Positions 48,792 to 55,839 of a DNA stretch of 64,000 nt are shown here, piece after piece. A program made the position numbers and the translations under genes. The stretch's first letter is position 1. Each line of letters starts with the position of its first letter. The stretch covers positions 7,378,001 to 7,442,000 of the forward strand of contig NZ_JACHMP010000001.1 in NCBI RefSeq assembly GCF_014204985.1. The letters run 5' to 3'. The notes under the pieces are model-generated. The model saw only the letters and a list, made by a program, of their open reading frames with translations. It was not told the origin of the DNA and did not search any database. The DNA comes from Streptosporangium becharense. GTDB lineage: Bacteria > Actinomycetota > Actinomycetes > Streptosporangiales > Streptosporangiaceae.

Positions 48792-50024
48792 CTATTCACT
48801 CTGGCCACCGGCGGTCTTCTGGTAGACCTCGGTGGGGTCGGCCTGGTTGATGTGCCAGTCGCCGATGATGCGTTCCTTGTAGACGCGGGGGTTGTGCGAG
48901 GCGAGGGTGCGCGCGTTGCGCCAGTGGCGGTCGAGCAGGAGGTCTTCGGAGACCCCGGAGGAGCCGAGCGCGTCGAAGACGACGGTGGTCGCGTTCAGCG
49001 CGGCCTCGATGATGACCAGTTGCGCCTGCGCCGTACGGATGTGCCCGTCGATCAGCAGCTGTTTCCAGGCTTCGTCGTCGCCCTGGATACGGGCGTGCGC
49101 GATGTCGTCCAGGACGGCCGACGAGTTCAGCAGCGCCGAGTTCGCGCCGAAGGCGGCGGCGGAGACCCTGCCGATGACCTGGAGCAGCTGGGCGTCGTCG
49201 GTCGGGCTCTCCGCGAGGGCGTGGCGATAGTTGCGCTTGCGATTCTTCAGGGCCTTGATCCCGTCCCGGAGGGTCGCCTGGGTGATCCCGGCGAGAACGG
49301 CCAGCAACGAGGTCTGGTAGAAGAGCCCCTGGTAGCCGAAGCGCTCGGTGGCGGGGAACAGGTCGGAGCCCTCCACCCGTACCCGGGTGTAGTTCGCGCT
49401 TCCGCTGGAGGTGGTCTTCTGGCCGAACCCGCGCCAGTCGTCCACGAGCTCCACGCCGGGCTGATCGGCCTTCACCAGCGCGGTGACGAGCTCGCCGTCG
49501 GGGGCCACGCCGATCACGTCCAGCCAGTCGGCGTAGAGACTGCCGGTGGCGTAGTACTTGGCGCCGCTCAGCAGCCAGTGGTCGCCCTCTGGGACGATCG
49601 TGGTCTGGATGTTGGCGTAGGTCCCGTTGTTGGCCTCGGTCCAGCCGCCTCCGACGAAGTCGCCGTCGAGGAACCGCCGCAGCCAGGTGGTCGTGGATTG
49701 CGAGGGCCGGGCGTTCAGCCGGTCCTCGACGAATGCCAGGTGGTTGCGGAACACGTGGGCGACGTTCGGGTCGGCGGCGCCGAGTTCGCGCAGCAACTGG
49801 AAGGTCTGCTGCAACGAGGCGCCGAATCCGCCGAGTTCCCGGGGGATGCGAATCGTGCCGAACTTCGCCTCGGTCAACCAGCGGACCTGGTCGTACGGGA
49901 AGATCCGGCCCCGCTCGCGCTCCAGGTTTCCCTCGGCGATCTTCTCGAAGATCGGGTGGAACAGCTTCTGGAGTTCTTCGGTGCTCGCGGTCGCATATTG
50001 CAGGGAGGAAACAGGACCGGACAT
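48792..50024 (-). CDS. Acyl-CoA-dehydrogenase-fold monooxygenase (DszC/SfnC-like)
   Basis: 410 residues from ATG 50022-50024. Flavin-dependent monooxygenase with the acyl-CoA dehydrogenase fold: LGGFGASLQQTFQLLRELGAADPNVAHVF, FVGGGWTEANNGTYANIQTTIV and GSLYADWLDVIG. It ends with DRHWRNARTLASHNPRVYKERIIGDWHIN, which is diagnostic of DszC/SfnC proteins rather than true dehydrogenases (the catalytic Glu region is replaced by HWRNART). It uses reduced FMN to oxidise a sulfur compound. First gene of the second sulfur operon. A 162-base leader with a hairpin next to the start and a 24-codon ORF precede it. Confidence 0.9.
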   Translation of the reverse strand: MSGPVSSLQYATASTEELQKLFHPIFEKIAEGNLERERGRIFPYDQVRWLTEAKFGTIRIPRELGGFGASLQQTFQLLRELGAADPNVAHVFRNHLAFVEDRLNARPSQSTTTWLRRFLDGDFVGGGWTEANNGTYANIQTTIVPEGDHWLLSGAKYYATGSLYADWLDVIGVAPDGELVTALVKADQPGVELVDDWRGFGQKTTSSGSANYTRVRVEGSDLFPATERFGYQGLFYQTSLLAVLAGITQATLRDGIKALKNRKRNYRHALAESPTDDAQLLQVIGRVSAAAFGANSALLNSSAVLDDIAHARIQGDDEAWKQLLIDGHIRTAQAQLVIIEAALNATTVVFDALGSSGVSEDLLLDRHWRNARTLASHNPRVYKERIIGDWHINQADPTEVYQKTAGGQSE

Positions 50025-50040
50025 GCGAAAAGCCTTTCTT

Positions 50041-50090
50041 GGAGGAAGCCGGGGAACCACGCGGAACCGGGCCAGCGGACGGCTTCTCCT
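50041..50090 (-). promoter_or_regulatory. Hairpin just upstream of the DszC-like start codon
   Basis: GGAGGAAGCCG (50041-50051) pairs with CGGCTTCTCCT (50080-50090) with one mismatch, 17 bases upstream of the ATG on the transcribed strand. It may hide the initiation region unless the upstream short ORF is translated slowly. Inference only. Confidence 0.4.
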
Positions 50091-50185
50091 CGTGCTGGTG
50101 AACGGGATGGCCGGGGAATGATCGGGCCCCGGCCGGTGACCGGACGGCGTGGCCCGCGGTGGGGCGTCCGGAACGGGGCGGGTCC

Positions 50186-50260
50186 TCAGTGACAGCGGCC
50201 GTCGGCCCCGCGTGTGCGGTCGGCCGCTCTCCGGGTGGCGGGTGCCCCGATTCTGATCAT
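50186..50260 (-). CDS. 24-residue candidate leader peptide upstream of the DszC-like operon
   Basis: The ATG (50258-50260) lies 11 bases after copy B of the sulfur element, the same place as the ssuD leader ATG relative to copy A (13 bases). The peptide starts MIRIGAPATRR and ends GADGRCH: a TGT CAC pair just before the stop, as in the ssuD leader (TGT CAC AGT TCC stop). Only one Cys and no RRHVDL motif, so the call rests on position and the shared Cys-His end. Confidence 0.5.
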   Translation of the reverse strand: MIRIGAPATRRAADRTRGADGRCH

Positions 50261-50267
50261 AACCCTA

Positions 50268-50298
50268 TTTTCCTACATGTTTAGTAGGTATTCAAGAC
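50268..50298 (-). promoter_or_regulatory. Conserved sulfur-operon promoter/operator element, copy B
   Basis: Minus-strand core CCTACTAAACATGTAGG (50272-50288), 15 of 17 bases identical to copy A. Immediately upstream lie a 10-bp perfect palindrome AGACATGTCT (50295-50304) and a second dyad TGTCTC-N7-GAGACA (50300-50318); only GAGAC is found at copy A, at different spacing. The surrounding 60 bases are strikingly AT-rich for this genome. Confidence 0.7.
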
Positions 50299-50318
50299 AT
50301 GTCTCGCATCATGAGACA

Positions 50319-50681
50319 AATCTTCACGAGGTGGACGGTTGCTCACCTTCCGCCGCCGTGGTGGCGGTGGTGGAGTCCTGTGCCGGCGAGTCGGGGCGGG
50401 GAAGGCGGGAAAGGGCTCCGCCGGGGAGGGGGTCCCGCTCGCGGCTTGATCGGTCAACCCGGTGAACGTTAATGATCACAGCGTGAGCGGGCCCTGGAAA
50501 ACCGGCCGGACCTGCGGGCTCACATCCGACCGATCCGGGCGTTGCGATCGCGGGCCGCGACCCGGTGAACCTCTCCGGCCGCAACGCCGGTGAACCCGGG
50601 GAGCCCTGTGCTCGTCAGTGTGAACACCGGCCGGGAGCGAAGCGTCCGCCTCGAGCGCGCGGGGCGGTTCCGGTCCACGCG
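50319..50681. other. Intergenic region, no gene recognised
   Basis: 363 bases upstream of the sulfur element and downstream of the DUF3592-like gene. No credible coding frame on either strand and no clear repeat. Confidence 0.45.
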
Positions 50682-51107
50682 TCAGTAATCCATGAGGTCG
50701 AGTACCACGAAGACCATGAAGCCGAAGTTCGGCGCTAAAAGGGTGGTTATAAAGTAGTTGCGCACCAAGGGGAACGATATCCATTTGGCGCCTTTTTCCT
50801 CGGTGAGCCACGGCTCGTCGGGAAGGTACGGATGGTAGAACACCCTCACCTGGTCACCTTCCCGGAGGTAGCGCGTGATCCAGAATTTGCTGCCCCTGTA
50901 GCGGGGCGCCCTCTCGATCTCTCGGCCCTCGGCCGTCTGGAAGCGCACCACCGCCTCCTTCGGGCCGCCCAGGACCTGCCGAAACGACACCAGGCCGGGC
51001 GCCTCCACCATGCTCGCCCAGCGCCGCCTGTCCTGGATGTAGAAGCATAAAGCGAAGCCGCCGAAAAAGAGATTCCAAACGATGGCTATTGTCAGAACTA
51101 TCCACAT
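50682..51107 (-). CDS. Small membrane protein, DUF3592-like
   Basis: 141 residues from ATG 51105-51107; an in-frame GTG 9 bases earlier is the alternative. An N-terminal helix (MWIVLTIAIVWNLFFGGFAL), a soluble middle with VSFRQVLGGPKEAVVRFQTAEG and GDQVRVFYHPYLPDEPWL (the beta-rich pattern of DUF3592), and a C-terminal helix (YFITTLLAPNFGFMVFVVLDL). Function unknown. Codon use is unlike the neighbours: several AT-ending codons, including two TTA leucine codons, which suggests recent acquisition or a weakly expressed gene. Confidence 0.65.
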   Translation of the reverse strand: MWIVLTIAIVWNLFFGGFALCFYIQDRRRWASMVEAPGLVSFRQVLGGPKEAVVRFQTAEGREIERAPRYRGSKFWITRYLREGDQVRVFYHPYLPDEPWLTEEKGAKWISFPLVRNYFITTLLAPNFGFMVFVVLDLMDY

Positions 51108-51299
51108 ATCACTCACCCGCCTTCCGCCGGCACGGTAGGGGGCCTGACTTGTCGCCCGCTTGGATCTTCCTGGTGGCGCGCGTTCGGATCGCCGGGCATC
51201 CGCCCCGCCGCGGCTCGGACCGGGCCCGGCAAGGGCGGTCCGACCGGCTTCCGGCCGCCGCGTGATCACTCGGCCCGGTGGACCTCTCCGGTCACGGCA

Positions 51300-52901
51300 T
51301 CAGTACCGCCCGGCGCGGCGCAGGGGCCGGGGACGCCCGTCGGGGTCGCACACGAGGTGGTAGAACGGCGTGGCCCACGCGCTCTTCCACGGGGCCATGC
51401 GCGACGCCTCGTACACCCGCAGCCGCCCCGGCGGCCGGGGGCCGCGGCGGCCCCCGGCGTGCCACCGTTCGAGGTCGGCGGCCGAGGAGGCGAGGACCTC
51501 GAAGAAGGACCGGGGGTCGAGCAGGTCTGCCTCGCAGACGTCGGGGCGGTCCAGGTGTTCGCGGGCGAGGGTCAGCCGCAGGTCGCGGGCGAACCGGCGG
51601 GCCCCGTCGCCGAGCCCGCCGGGGTCGGCGGGCTCGCGGCCGTCGCGGGTCTCGTCGAGGGTCGCGCAGGTCAGCTCGGAGTCGTAGGTCCAGGAACGGC
51701 GGTTGAAGTTGTCCGAGCCGATGGTCGCCCACACGTCGTCGATCACGCAGACCTTGGCGTGGACGTAGACGGGGGTGCCCTCACCGTTCTCCACCCCGTA
51801 GACCGCGAAACGGTCTCCGCCCGCGCGTCTCAGCACGGAGACGGCCTTGTCCCGTCCCAGGATCTGCGGGGTCCACTGGAACGCCCCGTCCTGGTCGGGG
51901 TGGAGCGGCAGAATGCTGATCATCCTCAGGCCGGGGTTGGCCTCCAGGGCCTCGGCGAAGCACTCGGCGACCTGCGGGGACCACAGGTACTGGTCCTCGA
52001 TGTAGATCAGGGCCCGGGCCCGGCGCAGCGCCTTGAGGTAACCGCGGGCGACACTGCGCTCCCCCTGCGGGGCGAACGGGTAGCGGGTCCGGCGGTGGGC
52101 GTAGGTGCGCAGCAGCTGCACCGAGTGCGGGCCGCACGCGGGCGGGTCCGGACTCTGCGGAGGCAACGGGTCGGGCACGGTGTCCTCGCGGCGTACCAGG
52201 TCCGCGATCCGGTGCACGGGGTTGCGCGTCAGCGGGGTGGGATCCTCCCAGCGTTCCCTGAAGACGGCCTCGACGTCGCCGACGGCGGGTCCCTGGATCG
52301 CGGCCTGCACGTCGTGCCAGGGCGGACGCGGCCCGTACACCCCGGCCATCGCCGCGGCCTGGGGATCGCCCAGGTGGGAGGCGTCGTCCCGGCGGCTCCA
52401 GCACAGGTCGATCCCGCCGACGTAGGCGATGTCACGCCGGGGGTCGTCGCGGTGCCGCAGGACCACGAGCTTCTGGTGGTGCGAGCCGCCGGGCGGCACG
52501 CGCATGTCACGCAGGCACTCCCCGCCGGCCGCCTCGATCATCTCGCCGAGGTGCCGGTTCTCCTCCTCGCTGAACCGGAGCCGGTCCCAGTGCGAGCGCC
52601 ACAGCAGCCCTTTGACGACCACTCCTCGCCGTGCGGCGTCGGCGAAGACGGCGGCCACCTCCGTGCCGGAGCCGTCGAGCCGCTCGCTCGGGTCGCCGCG
52701 CCAGTCGGTGAACAGCAGCAGGTCCCCGGCGCGCAGCTCGCCGACCCGGGCCAGCAGTTCGGTGAAGTAAGGCGCGCCGTGGGGGATGGGCCGGACGGTG
52801 TTGCCCCGTGACCAGGCGGCGTCGCCGTCATGGCGGGTGTCGATCCGCGACGCCGGGTTGCCGCGTTCCTCGCGGTCGAGAAACCAGTCGTCTTCCGTCA
52901 T
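51300..52901 (-). CDS. Phospholipase D-family protein
   Basis: 533 residues, no signal peptide. Two PLD half-domains: the first HKD motif region reads GSHHQKLVVLRHRDD (His-x-Lys), and the second VHAKVCVIDDVWATIGSDNFNRRS, a canonical HxKxxxxD with GSxN. EDQYLWSPQVAECFAEAL also matches the family. It probably hydrolyses or transfers phosphatidyl groups (or a related phosphodiester) using the paired His residues. ATG at 52899-52901. Stands alone; the region to the MarR gene holds a direct repeat. Confidence 0.9.
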   Translation of the reverse strand: MTEDDWFLDREERGNPASRIDTRHDGDAAWSRGNTVRPIPHGAPYFTELLARVGELRAGDLLLFTDWRGDPSERLDGSGTEVAAVFADAARRGVVVKGLLWRSHWDRLRFSEEENRHLGEMIEAAGGECLRDMRVPPGGSHHQKLVVLRHRDDPRRDIAYVGGIDLCWSRRDDASHLGDPQAAAMAGVYGPRPPWHDVQAAIQGPAVGDVEAVFRERWEDPTPLTRNPVHRIADLVRREDTVPDPLPPQSPDPPACGPHSVQLLRTYAHRRTRYPFAPQGERSVARGYLKALRRARALIYIEDQYLWSPQVAECFAEALEANPGLRMISILPLHPDQDGAFQWTPQILGRDKAVSVLRRAGGDRFAVYGVENGEGTPVYVHAKVCVIDDVWATIGSDNFNRRSWTYDSELTCATLDETRDGREPADPGGLGDGARRFARDLRLTLAREHLDRPDVCEADLLDPRSFFEVLASSAADLERWHAGGRRGPRPPGRLRVYEASRMAPWKSAWATPFYHLVCDPDGRPRPLRRAGRY

Positions 52902-53006
52902 TCGTTCCGCCTACCCCGCCCCGGCGCCTTCTCACCCGGGCGTCCCGCGGGACGTGGCGGGCCGCGTCGTCCCCGCCCGTCCGCCTGCCCGGGGCCCGGC
53001 CCCGCC

Positions 53007-53051
53007 GGGCCGGGTGCCGGACGCCTGCCCAGGCGGGCCGGGTGCCGGACG
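53007..53051. repeat. 17-bp direct repeat flanking a small palindrome
   Basis: GGGCCGGGTGCCGGACG occurs at 53007-53023 and 53035-53051. Between them GCCTGCCCAGGC forms a small dyad that could terminate MarR transcription. Confidence 0.6.
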
Positions 53052-53510
53052 TCAGACGGCCGTGATCAGTTTGATCAGTTGCTCGCGGAAGCGGTCGTAT
53101 TCGTCGACCGCGCCGAGCAGGACGTCGGAGCCGCGCTCCTCGCGGCGGGCCGTCTCCAGGACCTCCCGCCCCGCCGGGGTGATCTCGACGAGCGTGCGCC
53201 GCCGGTCTCGGTCGTCGGTCTGCCGCACCACGTATCCGGCCCGGTAGAGCCGCTCGATCGTCCGGCTCATCGTCTGGTCGGTCACCCGGCACAGCGTCGC
53301 GAGCTCCCGCTGCGCCAGACGGCCCTCGGCGACGTGGTGGAGGGCTATAAGCCCCGCGTGGGTGAGGTCGCGTGCCGCCAGGAAGTCATGGAAGCGGCCC
53401 TCGACCAGCCGGGCGGCCACCGACAGCAGGCGGCCGGTCGGCCAGGAGCGGATGTCGTCGCGTACCGCGTTCGGATCGCGGGTGATCTCCTGTGCGTCTC
53501 CTCCGGCCAC
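53052..53510 (-). CDS. MarR-family regulator
   Basis: 152 residues from GTG 53508-53510 (no strong ribosome site; the longer frame upstream overlaps the promoter of the divergent gene). Winged helix: THAGLIALHHVAEGRLAQRELATLCRVTDQTMSRTIERLYRAGYVVRQTDDRDRR is the MarR DNA-binding core (key parts: QRELATLCRVTDQTMSRTIE and the wing DDRDRRRTLVEIT). The C-terminal helix RFREQLIKLITAV serves dimerisation. Divergent from a multi-helix membrane protein whose start is covered by two TCAGCNNGCTGA palindromes, the likely operators. Confidence 0.85.
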   Translation of the reverse strand: MAGGDAQEITRDPNAVRDDIRSWPTGRLLSVAARLVEGRFHDFLAARDLTHAGLIALHHVAEGRLAQRELATLCRVTDQTMSRTIERLYRAGYVVRQTDDRDRRRTLVEITPAGREVLETARREERGSDVLLGAVDEYDRFREQLIKLITAV

Positions 53511-53630
53511 CTGACCATTGTCACAGAAACCCGGGGCGGGGATCTCCCGGCGGCCCCGGCGCCTCCCGAGGCACCGGCCTCCGGCGTTTCCGGCGGTCCA
53601 CGGGGCTACGCCGGGCACGGACCGAAATTT

Positions 53631-53673
53631 GTTCAGCAAGCTGAGTAAATGCATAATGCTCAGCGTGCTGAAC
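53631..53673. promoter_or_regulatory. Nested double operator at the start of the divergent membrane gene
   Basis: GTTCAGCAAGCTGAG (53631-53645) and its near-perfect complement CTCAGCGTGCTGAAC (53659-53673, 14 of 15). Each arm is itself a palindrome TCAGC-NN-GCTGA (53633-53644 and 53660-53671), centred 27 bp apart. CATAAT (53652-53657) between them would be a -10 box. MarR dimers bind such short palindromes. Confidence 0.65.
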
Positions 53674-54783
53674 GATATCTCCCGTCCGTCCGCCGGCCGG
53701 ACCCTGCTCCTGGGGATCGCCGCCAGCGCGGTCCTCACCGGCCTGGTGTGGCTGCTGGGCCGGCGCCTTGAGGGCATCGAGCTCCTGCCCGACCAGGGGG
53801 CCTCCTGGTACTACTGGAAGCTGCCCGAACCCACCGTGTGGACCCGCCTGTCGGCGTGGCTCGGGTACGCCGCCCACCAGATCGCCTCCTGGTGGCTGAT
53901 CTACCACGCCCAGACCCGGGTCCGCCGCTACACCGGCGGCCTGCACCGGGTGAACGTGGTGGCGTTGGCGGTCAACTTCGGGTTCGTCGTGCTGCACACC
54001 CTGCAGACCCACCTGTTCTACGACGGGCTCGCGCAGGACGTGTCGATCTTCAGCTCGCAGGGGTCGGTGGTCCTGCTCCTGGTCGTCGTCCTGCTCATGG
54101 AGAACGGTCGCCGGGGCATGTTCGCCGGCCGTCCGGCGCCGATCTCCGCGGAGGTCGCCGGGTTCGCCCGCAAGTATCACGGTTACCTGTTCAGCTGGGC
54201 CGCGGTCTACACCTTCTGGTACCACCCCATGGAGAGCACGAGCGGACACCTGATCGGCTTCTTCTACATGTTCCTGCTCCTGTTCCAGGGCAGCCTGTTC
54301 CTGACCCGGGCTCACGTCGACCGCCGGTGGACCGTGACGCTGGAGCTCCTGGTCGCCGTGCACGGCACCCTCGTCGCGGTGGCGAGCAGCGGGCCGGACG
54401 GCGCGTGGCCCATGTTCCTGTTCGGCTTCCTCGGCATCTTCGTGATCACCCAGATGCACGGCCTGGGGCTGTCCCGGGGGGTCAGGTGGGTTCTCGCCGC
54501 CTGCTACGCCGGTGCCGTCTTCGCGGCGTATGCGGTCCTCGGGTTCGGCCGTCTCGACGAGATCATCCGGATTCCGGTGATCGAGTACCTGCTGGTCGGC
54601 GTGGCGGCCCTGCTGCTCTGGCTGGGACTGCGCGTCGCGAGGTCGCTGACCGGCCGAGGCTCCGGCCGGCCGGTGCCGGGCGGAACGCAGTCAGATGGCA
54701 CGGGGGCAGGGGGTACGGGGCCTGATGGAGCGGGGCCGGCGGAGACGTCCGTCACCTCGGGACCTCCACGGCCGCGTTCCTGA
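53656..54783 (+). CDS. Multi-helix membrane protein of unknown function, MarR-linked
   Basis: 375 residues if ATG 53656 is the start. That ATG lies inside the likely -10 box, so an in-frame GTG at 53665 (leaderless mRNA) is an attractive alternative. About 10 membrane helices between residues 15 and 335, with several His in or near helices (LGYAAHQIASWWLIYHAQ, VLHTLQTHLFYDG, FWYHPMESTSGHLIGFFYM), which might bind haem or metal. The last about 40 residues are Gly/Thr low complexity. I do not recognise the family. Control by the divergent MarR protein is inferred from the double palindrome. Confidence 0.7.
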   Translation: MLSVLNDISRPSAGRTLLLGIAASAVLTGLVWLLGRRLEGIELLPDQGASWYYWKLPEPTVWTRLSAWLGYAAHQIASWWLIYHAQTRVRRYTGGLHRVNVVALAVNFGFVVLHTLQTHLFYDGLAQDVSIFSSQGSVVLLLVVVLLMENGRRGMFAGRPAPISAEVAGFARKYHGYLFSWAAVYTFWYHPMESTSGHLIGFFYMFLLLFQGSLFLTRAHVDRRWTVTLELLVAVHGTLVAVASSGPDGAWPMFLFGFLGIFVITQMHGLGLSRGVRWVLAACYAGAVFAAYAVLGFGRLDEIIRIPVIEYLLVGVAALLLWLGLRVARSLTGRGSGRPVPGGTQSDGTGAGGTGPDGAGPAETSVTSGPPRPRS

Positions 54784-54920
54784 CCGGGGGAGCCCGCCGT
54801 GAACGGGGGAGTCCGCGCGCTCCCCGGCCGTCGGCGTCCCGGGCCGAGGCGCTGACCGTTATGTCGTTTTCATGTTCTTATGTAAGTAGATGACTCCTGT
54901 GCGGACGGGAGGCGGTGGTC

Positions 54921-55589
54921 ATGGGAGATCGGGTGTTCCGGAACCGGCGGGACGCCGGCCGGGTGCTGGCCGGAATGCTGGCGCACCACCGGGGCGTGCC
55001 GGGCGTCGTCGTGCTGGGGCTGCCCCGGGGCGGCGTGCCGGTGGCGTATGAGATCGCCTCCGCCCTGGGTGCTCCGCTGGACATCTTCCTCGTCCGCAAA
55101 CTCGGTGTCCCCGGCCACGAGGAACTGGCGATGGGGGCGGTCGCGGGGGGCGGGGTGGTCGAACTCAACGACGACATCGTCCACGGCCTCACCGTCTCCT
55201 CGGAGGCGCTCCGCGAGGCGATCCGGCGTGAGAGACGGGAGCTGCGACGCCGGGAACGGCTCTACCGCGGGTCCCGGCCCGCGCCTCCCATCGGCGGCCG
55301 GACCGTCATCCTGGTCGACGACGGGCTGGCCACGGGGGCGAGCATGCGGGCCGCCGTCCAGGCGCTCCGGCGGCTTCGCCCGGCCCGGATCACGGTCGCC
55401 GTGCCGACCGCTCCCCGATCCGCCTGCCGGGAGCTCTCCCGGCTCGTGGACGAGGTGGTCTGCGCCGCCACGCCCTCCCCGTTCTTCGCCGTCGGCTACT
55501 CCTACCGCGACTTCGACCAGACCTCCGACGACGAGGTGCGCGAACTGCTCGACGCCGCCTTCCGCACCCGGCAGGAGGTGGGGGCCTGA
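54921..55589 (+). CDS. Phosphoribosyltransferase-family protein
   Basis: 222 residues; ATG about 6 bases after GGAGG. Type I PRTase fold: [43 protein letters not shown] (key part [13 protein letters not shown]) and the PRPP-binding loop [14 protein letters not shown] (129-142). The C-terminal [19 protein letters not shown] is shared by a widespread group of stand-alone bacterial PRTases, often near stress genes, whose substrate is unknown. An AT-rich stretch at 54858-54895 probably holds its promoter. Confidence 0.88.
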   Translation: MGDRVFRNRRDAGRVLAGMLAHHRGVPGVVVLGLPRGGVPVAYEIASALGAPLDIFLVRKLGVPGHEELAMGAVAGGGVVELNDDIVHGLTVSSEALREAIRRERRELRRRERLYRGSRPAPPIGGRTVILVDDGLATGASMRAAVQALRRLRPARITVAVPTAPRSACRELSRLVDEVVCAATPSPFFAVGYSYRDFDQTSDDEVRELLDAAFRTRQEVGA

Positions 55590-55839
55590 CCGGGCTCGGC
55601 CCCCGTTCCGCGGCCCCCGCCGTGCGCTCCCGCGGTGCGGTCCCCCGATGTGACCCTCCCGGTGCGGTCCTGCGGCGCGGCCCCTGCGGCACGGTGATCG
55701 ACGGCCGGGACCCCGCTCCGGTCGTCCCCCGTCAGACGCCGCTGGACATGCACTGATAAATACTGTTGCAATGGTTCTTTTGGTGAGCGAACAATTCCCC
55801 CTGCGTAAGTGGTGGCCGGACAGCTCTTGACGGTGGTGC

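Noticed and set aside
46593-50192. 1199-codon open frame on the plus strand opposite the three sulfur monooxygenase genes
   Set aside because: Composition is Gly/Val/Arg/Asp shadow typical of antisense frames in high-GC DNA; the minus strand carries three clear enzymes with family motifs and proper starts.
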